From NCBI GenBank assembly GCA_965234335.1, contig OZ248456.1, positions 1-64,000 of the forward strand: a DNA stretch of 64,000 nt, given 5' to 3'. The stretch is from Leadbetterella lacustris (GTDB lineage Bacteria > Bacteroidota > Bacteroidia > Cytophagales > Spirosomataceae). A program made the translations under genes and the position numbers. Shown one piece after another: positions 18,521 through 27,193 of the stretch. Each line of letters starts with the position of its first letter. Position 1 is the stretch's first letter. The notes under the pieces were generated by a model that saw nothing but the letters and a program-made list of their open reading frames with translations, was not told the origin of the DNA and ran no database searches.

Positions 18521-18964
18521 TTATTTTTTGCGGGTGTCGATGATTGAAAGAATCTTCCAAGATTCACCTGTCTTAATAAGCGTAAATACATTTGTACCCT
18601 TATGAGAGAGTTTTTGATTTACATAAAACTCATATGGCGTCCAATCTACAGCCAAGGCTTCATCTACCTGAATCTTATGTTCCAGGAGCCTTTCTTCCAG
18701 AATTATATTTGACGGTATGGAGCTGATTGACTTGAAAAATCCCGCCATTGTTTCAGATTTATGTTGAGCTGGCTTTTCAGCCAAAATATTAACAGTATTC
18801 AAAGTACAGTTTTTATGCAAAACACTAGCAATAAGTACTGTATCTCGTTTATACATACCATCAAAAAAAGTTGCAATGGTGGTTTGAATTTGCTGTTGGT
18901 CTGATTGAGCGTAGGCTTTGTTGAAAATGAATAGCGAAAAAACGAAAAAAAATATCTTGTTCAT
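18521..18964 (-). CDS. Secreted NTF2/SnoaL-like protein
   Basis: 147 residues with a signal peptide (MNKIFFFVFSLFIFNKAYAQ) followed by an NTF2-like cone fold: IQTTIATFFDGMYKRDT at the start and GTNVFTLIKTGESWKILSII at the end. Such domains bind small molecules or have minor enzymatic roles; the ligand is unknown. It lies 60 bp upstream of the DUF885 gene on the same strand. Confidence 0.75.
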   Translation of the reverse strand: MNKIFFFVFSLFIFNKAYAQSDQQQIQTTIATFFDGMYKRDTVLIASVLHKNCTLNTVNILAEKPAQHKSETMAGFFKSISSIPSNIILEERLLEHKIQVDEALAVDWTPYEFYVNQKLSHKGTNVFTLIKTGESWKILSIIDTRKK

Positions 18965-19179
18965 TGTTGAATGTTTGTAAAATTCTTCAAGTCTAACATT
19001 TTTTTGGGGTTATTCAAAATGCTAACCAAGACATTTCAGTAACCGAGAGATATTCTAAATGAAAAACTTGAATCAAATTACACAATTAACTTTCTTTTTG
19101 ACTGTCAAATTGTCAGAAAATTACCACTTGGAACAGCCTTTGATTGTTAGGTAATTGTAATTTAAAAACAATACAGACA

Positions 19180-20982
19180 ATGGTAACAGAAAAAGGTACA
19201 ATTTCGATTAACACCGAGAACATTTTTCCAATAATTAAAAAATTCTTGTATTCCGACCACGAAATATTCCTGAGAGAATTGGTTTCGAATGCGGTGGATG
19301 CAACACAAAAAATCAAAAAACTATCTTCTATAGGTCAATTTGACGGCGAATTAGGCGATTTGAAAATAAAAGTCTCGTTCGACAAAGACGCCAAAACTAT
19401 AACCATAGCTGACAAAGGCTTGGGCATGACCGCCGACGAAATCAAAAAGTATATCAATCAGATAGCTTTTTCGGGAGCCAAAGAATTTGTAGAGAAATAC
19501 AAAGACGAGTCGGACAAAACACAGATAATCGGACAATTTGGCTTAGGCTTTTACTCGGCCTTTATGGTATCCAAAGAAGTGGAAATTATCACGAAATCTT
19601 ACCAAGATGCTCCAGCGGCCAGGTGGTTCAGCGATGGCACCACCGAGTTTGAAATATCGGCAGCGGAAAAAACAGAACGAGGCACGGATATTATTCTGCA
19701 TATTGCCGAAGATTCAGAAGAATTTTTAGAAGAAAGCAAACTAGAGCAGGTTTTGGTAAAATATGGCAAATTCCTGCCTGTAGAAATAGAATTCAACGAG
19801 AAAGTAATTAACAACCCCTCTCCTATTTGGGTAAAGACTCCGTCGGATTTGAAGGACGAAGACTACATTGCTTTTTATAAAGAATTGTATCCTTATGCCG
19901 AAGACCCTTTGTTCTGGATACACCTTAATGTAGATTATCCGTTTAACCTTACGGGTGTATTATACTTCCCGAAAGTGAAGCAGGATTTCCAACTGAACAG
20001 AGAAAAAATTCAATTATATAGCCGTCAGGTCTTTATTACGGACGATGTGAAAGACATCGTGCCCGAATTCTTACAACTGCTGCATGGTGTTATAGACTCT
20101 CCAGATATTCCGCTGAACGTTTCGAGAAGTTATTTGCAGGCAGACGGCAACGTAAAACGCATCAACTCCCACATTACCAAGAAAGTAGCCGACAAACTTT
20201 CAGACTTATTCAGAGACGACCGCAAAGCTTTTGAGGAAAAATGGGAAAGCATTGGTTTGTTTGTAAAATATGGTATTATCTCTGATGATAAGTTTTTTGA
20301 TAGAGCCAAAGATTTTATTTTACTCAAAAATACTGAAGGGGCATGTTTCACGATAGACGAGTATAAAACCAAACTAGAAGCCAACCAAAAAGACAAGGAC
20401 GGCAAATTGGTAGGGCTTTATGCCAACGACATCAATAAGCAAGATGCCTTCATTGCAGGTGCCAAAAAACGTGAGTTTGATGTGTTGGTGTTTGATGACG
20501 TTTTGGATTCGCACTTTATCAACGCCATGGAATCCAAAGTTGAAAACCTAACCTTCAAACGTGTAGATGCCGACACCTTCGAAAAGTTGATAGACAAAGG
20601 TCTGAAACAAGAAGTGGTGCTGGGCGAAGACGAGAAAAAGAAAGTAGAAGAAACTTTCAAGGAATTTGTGGGCAACAACATTGTACAGATAGAAGCCTTG
20701 CCAGTGGATGAAATTCCGGTATCGATTGTAGTGCCAGAGTTTATGCGTAGATATGCCGACATGTCTAAAGTAAACGGCCAAGGCAGTATGTTTGGCAATA
20801 TGCCGATGATGTACAACCTTGTAGTAAACGGCAACCACCCTATCATAGGCAAAATAGCCAAAGAAGGCAACGAAAGTGGCTTGGCAAAGCAACTTTACGA
20901 CCTAGCTCTCCTTTCACAAGGAATGCTAAATGGAGCCGACTTGACGCAATTCATCCAGCGTTCTGTGGAGAAATTGGGGTGA
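19180..20982 (+). CDS. htpG: Molecular chaperone HtpG (Hsp90)
   Basis: Start at 19180 (MVTEKGTISINTENIFPIIK), the family start; the 12 upstream codons are non-conserved. The 600-residue ATP-dependent chaperone is cytosolic. The GHKL ATP site is visible as ELVSNAVDATQKIK, DKGLGMTADEIKKY and GQFGLGFYSAFMV. The middle domain includes GVLYFPKV and DVKDIVPEFLQLLHGVIDSP. A Met/Gly patch near the end (MFGNMPMMYN) lies before the dimerisation region. It is followed by a terminator. Confidence 0.97.
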   Translation: MVTEKGTISINTENIFPIIKKFLYSDHEIFLRELVSNAVDATQKIKKLSSIGQFDGELGDLKIKVSFDKDAKTITIADKGLGMTADEIKKYINQIAFSGAKEFVEKYKDESDKTQIIGQFGLGFYSAFMVSKEVEIITKSYQDAPAARWFSDGTTEFEISAAEKTERGTDIILHIAEDSEEFLEESKLEQVLVKYGKFLPVEIEFNEKVINNPSPIWVKTPSDLKDEDYIAFYKELYPYAEDPLFWIHLNVDYPFNLTGVLYFPKVKQDFQLNREKIQLYSRQVFITDDVKDIVPEFLQLLHGVIDSPDIPLNVSRSYLQADGNVKRINSHITKKVADKLSDLFRDDRKAFEEKWESIGLFVKYGIISDDKFFDRAKDFILLKNTEGACFTIDEYKTKLEANQKDKDGKLVGLYANDINKQDAFIAGAKKREFDVLVFDDVLDSHFINAMESKVENLTFKRVDADTFEKLIDKGLKQEVVLGEDEKKKVEETFKEFVGNNIVQIEALPVDEIPVSIVVPEFMRRYADMSKVNGQGSMFGNMPMMYNLVVNGNHPIIGKIAKEGNESGLAKQLYDLALLSQGMLNGADLTQFIQRSVEKLG

Positions 20983-21009
20983 TATAAACTCATCAAAATT
21001 AATTAGAAA

Positions 21010-21034
21010 AGCCGCTTTCGAGTGGCTTTTTTTG
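21010..21034 (+). terminator. Rho-independent terminator of htpG
   Basis: AGCCGCT and AGTGGCT pair (one G-T) around a TTCG loop, followed by seven T. Confidence 0.9.
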
Positions 21035-21096
21035 TGTCTTTTGGTTTCTCCTTTTCTCAGGATTAAAAATATTTCATAAAATAAGTAATCTACAAA

Positions 21097-21591
21097 TTAA
21101 ACCTTTTCTCTGTTTTTAAACGAAACGAAAACTATAACGACATTATTAATCTTATCATTGAATATCTTATAAACGACGAAATTGTCTTTTATAAGATCAA
21201 GACCGAAAAACTTAAAGTCATATTTAAGGCAACTATATAATAAATTAACGAGATCCCCATAGTCAGTATTCGAACTAATTTTAAATATGAATCCCTTTTT
21301 TAAAATTAGGCTTATTATTCTTTAAGAATACGGGATCAGAACTAAGCAAGACAATTTATCAAATTGATTCTCTATTGATACTAAATCCATTCTTTCTAGT
21401 TTTAATGTTTCCAATTCGATACCATGATAAAGATAATAAGCCGAAAATTCAAGATCTACATTGCGATTTGTTGTCGGCATATTTAACTTTAACATCCTCA
21501 AATCTCTTTCTTTAAAAACATTCGAAAAAACCGGTATCAACATCAAAGGTATTAAAACCAAAGAAAACATACCTGCTGTGTAGTACTTCAT
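21097..21591 (-). pseudogene. Hypothetical secreted protein gene interrupted by an in-frame stop
   Basis: From the ATG at 21591 the minus strand reads 89 codons with an N-terminal hydrophobic segment (MKYYTAGMFSLVLIPLMLIP), then a TAA at 21322-21324. The same frame continues for 74 more codons (21100-21321: FKISSNTDYGDLVNLLYSCL and onward) to a TAA at 21097. Such a long open run after a stop in AT-rich DNA suggests one gene of about 164 codons with a nonsense mutation, a sequencing error, or two adjacent frames. No family was recognised. The start overlaps the previous frame's stop by 4 bp. Confidence 0.5.
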
Positions 21592-21908
21592 TTTGATGTT
21601 AATTTTAAATTAGTACGAAAATAACACACTTGAAATAACCTCCTAGTTTGTGGTTTAATTAATTCATTTCTACTGTAAACTGTTTTGCGGAAAATACTCA
21701 ATAGAATTTTCAATTTCAGGAAATTAACTGTCAAAACAATGAGGGATTTCTGACTAAATTGGTCTACGCAATTGTTAATTTGTAAGGTAGAAACAAATGA
21801 CGTACTCAATTGGATAAAAAAGATATTGGAATTTGAAAAATTAAAACTTTCCGGTTCGCATAATATGATCAACTTTCTAGGAGAACAGATATCAAACTGT
21901 AACCTCAC
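21588..21908 (-). CDS. Doubtful 106-codon frame between two minus-strand genes
   Basis: It opens with GTG overlapping the stop of the upstream beta-barrel-like gene by 4 bp and ends overlapping the next ATG by 4 bp, which is the pattern of coupled genes. The composition (Cys, Leu, Asn and Phe scattered, no clear domains, no signal peptide) does not look like a typical protein, and it may be a chance or decayed frame. No homology was recognised. Confidence 0.3.
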   Translation of the reverse strand: MRLQFDICSPRKLIILCEPESFNFSNSNIFFIQLSTSFVSTLQINNCVDQFSQKSLIVLTVNFLKLKILLSIFRKTVYSRNELIKPQTRRLFQVCYFRTNLKLTSK

Positions 21909-22444
21909 TTAAAGGTATAAAACACCCCAAAAGATGAATTATTGGTAAGGGAGCCGTTGAGGTTGATACTCGTGAACCTTTGCATAGCAATTGTAGTCAA
22001 ATTGACACTTCCAAAGGAGGCACTAAGCATTAGTCGATTTGAAAAATCGTACATAATCCGTATCGGAACAGCGTAAATATTCGACCTAACACCTGGAGTA
22101 TCCCCAAAAACTCCCTGAATACTTCCACCGACAACTGGTGCCATATAAAATTTATCAACTAACTTTACGAATTTGCCATATTCCACGGCAGGGCCAAAAT
22201 TAACGATATTCCTTTCATAATTTTGAATGAAGATATTATCCAAAACACCTCCAAAAGCCAAATATGTATTATTAGGCCTAACCTTACCATACAAAACTGA
22301 AGCAGAATAACTTGAGTTACTTGCACCTTCAGCGAAAACAGCATTAAGGTACAAATTTGCATTTACAATCTTACGATCAACCAAATCTTGGGCACTTGTA
22401 GTTAATGATAGTAGAAAAAGTGGAAGAAGAATACGTGAGTTCAT
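21905..22444 (-). CDS. Putative outer-membrane beta-barrel protein
   Basis: 179 residues with a signal peptide (MNSRILLPLFLLSLTTSAQ) and alternating polar/hydrophobic beta strands ending in the aromatic-polar pair typical of outer-membrane barrels (SSFGVFYTFK, final Phe-Lys). VEYGKFVKLVDKFYMAPVVG and RIMYDFSNRLMLSASFGSVN look like strand-turn-strand units. Function is unknown. It is separated from the FKBP gene by 137 bp. Confidence 0.6.
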   Translation of the reverse strand: MNSRILLPLFLLSLTTSAQDLVDRKIVNANLYLNAVFAEGASNSSYSASVLYGKVRPNNTYLAFGGVLDNIFIQNYERNIVNFGPAVEYGKFVKLVDKFYMAPVVGGSIQGVFGDTPGVRSNIYAVPIRIMYDFSNRLMLSASFGSVNLTTIAMQRFTSINLNGSLTNNSSFGVFYTFK

Positions 22445-22581
22445 TTTTATATGTGTTTAAGATTTACAAATATGATTTCAAGTAAATACTTTGGTATATA
22501 AAAAACAAGCCCGTTTGCTCTTTTAACATTTCATTAAAAGCTAATGACTATTAAACGGTAACAAAGAATAAAATTCCAAAT

Positions 22582-23037
22582 TCAGTTAACAGACAGAACA
22601 TCTATCTCAAACAACAGCGGAGAATTCCCCGGAATACCACTAGTTCCCTGACTGCCATAACCCAGGCTAGAAGGGAAAATAATAGATGCGGACTCTCCTA
22701 CTCGCATTTTTGCAATTCCTTCATCGAAACCTTTAATAACTCGGCCTCCACCCAAAACAAAACTAAATGAACCAGCGTCAAACTTCTTACCGGTCAGCAA
22801 TTTGCCCGTGTAGTTAAGTGTAACAGTTTTGCCTTTCGCCAGCATTGCTCCAGCAACATTTTCTTTGGTTCGAATATATCTCAAGCCTGTTGTCGTTTTT
22901 TCAGTTACAACTAAGCCCTTACTTGTAATATAACTCTCTATTTGTTCCTCTTCAGAACCCGAAAGCGTGTCTTTTTCACAAGAAAGCATTACAAAAAACA
23001 ACAATAAAACCGAAACAAATTTAAAATATTTCATCAT
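22582..23037 (-). CDS. FKBP-type peptidyl-prolyl isomerase lipoprotein
   Basis: 151 residues with a lipoprotein signal (VLLLFFVMLSCEK). The FKBP domain covers about 45-150: VTLNYTGKLLTGKKFDAG, GGRVIKGFDEGIAKMRVGE, IIFPSSLGYGSQG and LLFEIDVLSV are the family blocks. It catalyses proline cis/trans isomerisation, here as an envelope-anchored folding helper. It is 16 bp from the next minus-strand gene. Confidence 0.92.
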   Translation of the reverse strand: MMKYFKFVSVLLLFFVMLSCEKDTLSGSEEEQIESYITSKGLVVTEKTTTGLRYIRTKENVAGAMLAKGKTVTLNYTGKLLTGKKFDAGSFSFVLGGGRVIKGFDEGIAKMRVGESASIIFPSSLGYGSQGTSGIPGNSPLLFEIDVLSVN

Positions 23038-23053
23038 GAAAAATTTAAGATAT

Positions 23054-23401
23054 TTATAAATATAAACTCACCCACCAAATCAACAAGGCCTGTAGAGGCA
23101 GCCTTCCCCATCGTATTATTGGCGATATCTTCCGGAATTTTTCGCCAGTTGCCATATATATGTTTGCCGGAAAAACAAGAATCAACAGCAAAATCAAGCC
23201 CCAAGCCGATGCAGCCTGCATTTTAGGCAAGAGTAGATTGTATCCAAAAACTATCTCGGCAATTCCCGTAATCCAAACTAACTCTTTATGAAACGCCAAA
23301 TAAGGAGGCATCATAGAAAGGAAAAACTTTGGCTTGGCAAAATGCATGATGCCCGCCACTATAAACAACACACTACAAATAACTTGGTGCCACTCAAACA
23401 T
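23054..23401 (-). CDS. DoxX-like membrane protein
   Basis: 115 residues with four hydrophobic helices; IVAGIMHFAKPKFFLSMMP and GIAEIVFGYNLLLPKM are typical of the DoxX/DoxD-like family. It is an inner-membrane protein of uncertain role, sometimes tied to redox or sulfur metabolism. The response-regulator gene ends 1 bp upstream of its start, so they probably share a transcript. Confidence 0.8.
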   Translation of the reverse strand: MFEWHQVICSVLFIVAGIMHFAKPKFFLSMMPPYLAFHKELVWITGIAEIVFGYNLLLPKMQAASAWGLILLLILVFPANIYMATGEKFRKISPIIRWGRLPLQALLIWWVSLYL

Positions 23402-23402
23402 A

Positions 23403-24083
23403 TTAGCAATTCAATTTAAATCCTACTCCGTGAATATTCTCAATCTTGATTTTTGGATCGTTGGAGAGCATTTTTCTAATTCTCGTAACGAAAACGTCCA
23501 TACTGCGACCCAAGAAATAGTCGTCTCTTCCCCAGATAGCAGTCAAAATTTCCTCTCGTTTGGTAATTTGATTTTTACGTTCACACAAAAACTTCAACAC
23601 CTCCGCTTCACGGTGAGTGAGTTTCTGAATATCTTCGTTGCGTTTGAGGGTTTGTTGCGAAAAACAGAATTCGTAGTCACCACAAGAAAACACATCAGTG
23701 GTGGCCGTAGAATCTGAAACGGCGTTGCGTTTTAAGAAAACTTTGATTCTCAAAACAAGCTCTTCTATACTAAATGGCTTGGTGATGTAATCATCTCCAC
23801 CAATCTTTAATCCTGCAATTTTGTCCTCTTGTAGAGTTTTGGCAGTTAAAAAAATAATAGGAATCTGCGAGTTTTGGGTTCTAATTTTTTCGGCTAATGA
23901 AAAACCATCCAATTCGGGAAGATTGACATCTAGCAAACAAAGGTCAAACTTTTCTTTTTTAAAGAACTTCCAAGCTTCTTTACCATCAGAGAAATGAACA
24001 ATCTCAAAGCCCTCTTCTTCTAGGCTGTCTTTGGTCACAAAACCCAAATTGGGGTCGTCTTCGACATAAAATATTTTTGCCAT
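23403..24083 (-). CDS. OmpR-type response regulator
   Basis: 226 residues. The receiver domain (1-120) has the acidic pocket ED (8-9), phosphoacceptor Asp52 (CLLDVNLPELDGF), the Thr in FLTAK and Lys in ITKPF. The C-terminal winged helix (about 130-226) includes LTHREAEVLKFLCERKNQIT and YLGRSMDVFVTRIRKML. It binds DNA when phosphorylated by the histidine kinase encoded 8 bp upstream. Target genes are not evident. Confidence 0.95.
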   Translation of the reverse strand: MAKIFYVEDDPNLGFVTKDSLEEEGFEIVHFSDGKEAWKFFKKEKFDLCLLDVNLPELDGFSLAEKIRTQNSQIPIIFLTAKTLQEDKIAGLKIGGDDYITKPFSIEELVLRIKVFLKRNAVSDSTATTDVFSCGDYEFCFSQQTLKRNEDIQKLTHREAEVLKFLCERKNQITKREEILTAIWGRDDYFLGRSMDVFVTRIRKMLSNDPKIKIENIHGVGFKLNC

Positions 24084-24091
24084 TTTTTTGG

Positions 24092-25351
24092 TTAATCAGG
24101 TAATGGAATGTTGATTTCAAAAACCGAGCCGACGCCGACTTCGCTATTTACAATTATTTTCCATTTATGAAGGTTGATAATTTCTTTAACATAATTGAGC
24201 CCAAGCCCAAAACCCCTTACATTGTGCAAGTTACCCGTTGGCACTCGGTAAAACTTATTAAATATCTTGGGTAAAGCATCTTTCGGAATACCGATTCCTT
24301 TATCTAAAATAGATACAATCAACAAATTGTTCTCGTTTCTAGTAGATACTTTAATTTTTGGTGGTTTGCCCGAATACTTTATTGCGTTATCCACGAGATT
24401 TCTGATAACATTCATCAAATGCATTCTGTCTGCATTAATTGTCGTTTTTGTGGCATTTAAATCTAGCGTAAAATTCTCCTCTAACTCCGCCTTTACACTA
24501 TCAGATACTTCCCCAATAATCTCGTGAAGTTCTTGGAGTTTTATATCCAACTCTATTTGCCCTTTGCCAATTCTTGCCGTAGCCAATACCGACTCTACTT
24601 GATTTTTAAGTCTATTATTCTCTTGTTTGATAATCTGCACATACTTTTTAAATCTCTCGGGTTGTTCTAAAATTTTGCTTTGGGCCAACACATCCGTCGC
24701 TATTTTAATGGTTGAAATTGGCGTCTGAAACTCGTGCGTCATGTTATTGATAAAATCTCTCTGTACTCCACTTAGCCGTTTTTGCTTTAAAATAACAAAC
24801 ATGGCATAAGCAAAAAACGCCATAACCAGCATCGTAATGATAGAAGAGACTATCCAAAAGTCCAATTTACTGGTCAAATAGCTCTTTTGGTTCGGAAATT
24901 TCACACCAAAATAATTGAGAAATTTATCTGTAGTGGGCAAAACTATGCTTTGATGTACCTCCTCTACTTCGTAGTCGCTATTGATATGGGCTCCAAAAAC
25001 TATTTTATCGGTTTCACAGTCATAAATACCGTATTCAAAGTCTGTATTGATATTGCTTTTCTTGAATTCTTCCTTAAGCAAATGCTCTAAAAGGCTTTGT
25101 TGAAGAGGAACACGTAGATTAACGACATAATAGTCAGACGAATACTGACTAACCGGATTGTCAATAATCGCCAGCTTGTAAGATTTCGATATTTGATTGG
25201 CCACGTTACGAAGTGCCACCATTGTCGACTGCCTAAATTGCTGGTCTTTAAGATCAAAGGCTTTTTTTACCCAATAAATCTGGATTGCAATTATTCCACT
25301 GATGGCAATTACACCTAAAATTAAAACAAGTTTTATGGTATTTCTACTCAA
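24092..25351 (-). CDS. Membrane-bound sensor histidine kinase
   Basis: I place the start at a TTG at 25351 (LSRNTIKLVL read with Met first). A longer frame begins at a TTG at 25396, but that codon lies inside a perfect -7 promoter element and cannot be in the mRNA. The 419-residue protein has two membrane helices (about 7-28 and 165-188) around a periplasmic sensing region. His206 lies in MTHEFQTPIS; NLVDNAIKYS (N box) and DKGIGIPKDA / GFGLGLNYVKEI (G boxes) follow. It pairs with the downstream OmpR-type regulator. The signal sensed is unknown. Confidence 0.9.
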   Translation of the reverse strand: MSRNTIKLVLILGVIAISGIIAIQIYWVKKAFDLKDQQFRQSTMVALRNVANQISKSYKLAIIDNPVSQYSSDYYVVNLRVPLQQSLLEHLLKEEFKKSNINTDFEYGIYDCETDKIVFGAHINSDYEVEEVHQSIVLPTTDKFLNYFGVKFPNQKSYLTSKLDFWIVSSIITMLVMAFFAYAMFVILKQKRLSGVQRDFINNMTHEFQTPISTIKIATDVLAQSKILEQPERFKKYVQIIKQENNRLKNQVESVLATARIGKGQIELDIKLQELHEIIGEVSDSVKAELEENFTLDLNATKTTINADRMHLMNVIRNLVDNAIKYSGKPPKIKVSTRNENNLLIVSILDKGIGIPKDALPKIFNKFYRVPTGNLHNVRGFGLGLNYVKEIINLHKWKIIVNSEVGVGSVFEINIPLPD

Positions 25352-25393
25352 TGTTTCTTCGTAATTTATATATCGGAAAGTTCTGTACGAACA

Positions 25394-25401
25394 CAAATAT
25401 A
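25394..25401 (-). promoter_or_regulatory. -7 promoter element of the two-component operon
   Basis: TATATTTG on the minus strand fits TAnnTTTG exactly. It covers the TTG of the longer kinase frame, so transcription begins a few bases downstream, which supports the 25351 start. Confidence 0.6.
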
Positions 25402-25432
25402 ATAAGTGTTTTTCAAGAATTTATATGAATCC

Positions 25433-25462
25433 TTGAATATGTGGTTTAGCTTCCTTACTTTG
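25433..25462 (+). promoter_or_regulatory. Probable promoter of the symporter gene
   Basis: TTG at 25433 and TACTTTG at 25456, 20 bp apart, approximate the Bacteroidetes -33/-7 pair with one base missing in the -7 spacer. It lies 32 bp before the symporter ATG. Confidence 0.45.
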
Positions 25463-25493
25463 CGGTTTTTATTCGCTATTTAACCTTTAACAA

Positions 25494-27128
25494 ATGCAAA
25501 AATTACAAACACTTGATTACTTGGTGTTCTTTTTCTACTTCATAGTAGTGGCGGGATACGGATACTGGATTTATAACCGTAAAAAAACACAGGAGACTTC
25601 TACAAAAGACTTTTTCTTGGCTGAAGGTTCGCTTACTTGGTGGGCAATTGGAGCATCTTTGATAGCATCAAACATCTCAGCCGAGCAAATGATAGGTATG
25701 TCTGGAAATGGTTTCTCTATGGGTTTGGGTATTTCTACTTATGAATGGATGGCCGCTGCAACACTTATAATTGTTGCGGTATTTTTTATGCCCATCTATC
25801 TCAAAAACAACATTTCTACCATGCCGCAGTTTTTGAGCCAACGTTACAACAAAACGGTGAGCCTAATTATGGCCATATTTTGGTTGCTACTATATATTAT
25901 GGTAAACCTCACCTCTATTTTGTATTTAGGAGCTTTAGCAGTTTCAGGTATTTCTGGACTTGATTTTTATTCTTGCATGATTTTCTTGGCAATTTTTGCC
26001 ATTGTCATTACTATTGGTGGCATGAAAGTAATTGGCTTCACTGACGTTATTCAAGTATTTTTCTTGGTGATAGGTGGCTTGGCTGCCACTTACATAGCCG
26101 TGAATTTAGTTTCTGACCCTGACAGAGGTATAGCCGACAGCATTTCGGGCTTGGTAAATGGCTTTAAAGAAATGACCACCAAAAATGATGACCATTTTCA
26201 CATGATTTATCCAAAAGGCAACCCTCACTATATGTCGCTTCCCGGTTTAACGGTGCTTTTTGGAGGTATGTGGATTGTAAATCTTAACTATTGGGGTTGT
26301 AATCAGTACATTACACAAAGGGCCCTTGGAGCTGACTTGAATACAGCCCGTAATGGATTGCTGTTTGCAGCTTTCTTAAAACTCTTGATGCCAGTAATAG
26401 TTACTTTACCTGGTATTGCGGCTTATGCCTTGTATCAAAAAGGTATGTTTCAAAAAGAAATGCTTGGCGAAGATGGAATTTTTAACCAAGACAGAGCCTA
26501 TCCCGTGCTTCTAAACTTACTTCCGATGGGCTTAAAAGGCTTGTCATTTGCTGCACTTACGGCGGCAGTGGTGGCTTCATTGGCCGGTAAAGCCAACAGT
26601 ATCTCTACCATTTTTACATTAGACGTGTTTAAACCCTATTTTGCCAAAGACATGACCGAAAAGAAATTGGTTTTAGTTGGTAGATGGACTATTGTGGTTG
26701 CCATGATATTGGCTATTGTCATTTCTCCGTTCATGGGAATAGAGAAAAAAGGTGGCTTCCAATTTATTCAGGAAATGACTGGACTTCTATCTCCGGGTAT
26801 CTTTGCTGCATTCATAATGGGCTTTTTCTGGAAAAAAACAAATTCTGCTGGGGCTTTCTTTGCTATTGTGGGAGGTTTTGCAATAGCTCTTTCAATGCAT
26901 AACAACTGGCTTCCAGGGACAGACTGGACAACCGTACCTTTCTTGGATAGAATGGGATGGGTATTCTTAATTTGTGTAGCTGTTATGTTTGTTCTTAGTT
27001 TAGTTTTGCCAGACGAGAAAAAGGGATTAGAAGTGGATGCTTCAATGTTTAAGACCACAAAAGGTTTTGCTTTTGGAGCAGCTGTAGTGATTGCCACTAT
27101 TGTATTCTTGTACTCTTATTTCTGGTAA
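25494..27128 (+). CDS. Sodium/solute symporter (SSS family, SGLT-like)
   Basis: 544 residues with about 14 hydrophobic helices. DFFLAEGSLTWWAIGASLIA and SNISAEQMIGMSGNGF match the SSS sodium-binding and unwound-helix regions of sugar transporters such as vSGLT, and NYWGCNQYITQRALGA and LAGKANSISTIFTLDVFKPY are further family blocks. It probably imports a sugar or related solute with sodium across the inner membrane. It stands alone between the divergent two-component operon and a bidirectional terminator, and is 9 kb from the polysaccharide locus, so a link to that locus is only possible. Confidence 0.9.
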   Translation: MQKLQTLDYLVFFFYFIVVAGYGYWIYNRKKTQETSTKDFFLAEGSLTWWAIGASLIASNISAEQMIGMSGNGFSMGLGISTYEWMAAATLIIVAVFFMPIYLKNNISTMPQFLSQRYNKTVSLIMAIFWLLLYIMVNLTSILYLGALAVSGISGLDFYSCMIFLAIFAIVITIGGMKVIGFTDVIQVFFLVIGGLAATYIAVNLVSDPDRGIADSISGLVNGFKEMTTKNDDHFHMIYPKGNPHYMSLPGLTVLFGGMWIVNLNYWGCNQYITQRALGADLNTARNGLLFAAFLKLLMPVIVTLPGIAAYALYQKGMFQKEMLGEDGIFNQDRAYPVLLNLLPMGLKGLSFAALTAAVVASLAGKANSISTIFTLDVFKPYFAKDMTEKKLVLVGRWTIVVAMILAIVISPFMGIEKKGGFQFIQEMTGLLSPGIFAAFIMGFFWKKTNSAGAFFAIVGGFAIALSMHNNWLPGTDWTTVPFLDRMGWVFLICVAVMFVLSLVLPDEKKGLEVDASMFKTTKGFAFGAAVVIATIVFLYSYFW

Positions 27129-27156
27129 TATTCATTCGATAAAAGATATATTCAAA

Positions 27157-27183
27157 TAAAAAAGGAGCTTTCGCTCCTTTTTT
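27157..27183 (+). terminator. Bidirectional terminator between symporter and acyl-CoA ligase
   Basis: AAAAAAGGAGC and GCTCCTTTTTT form a perfect stem around a TTTC loop, with T-runs on both strands. Confidence 0.9.
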
Positions 27184-27193
27184 ATTTTCTGAA

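Noticed and set aside
25494..27128. Symporter as part of the polysaccharide locus
   Set aside because: It is 7 kb outside the island boundary, with its own promoter and terminator; the link is only functional speculation.
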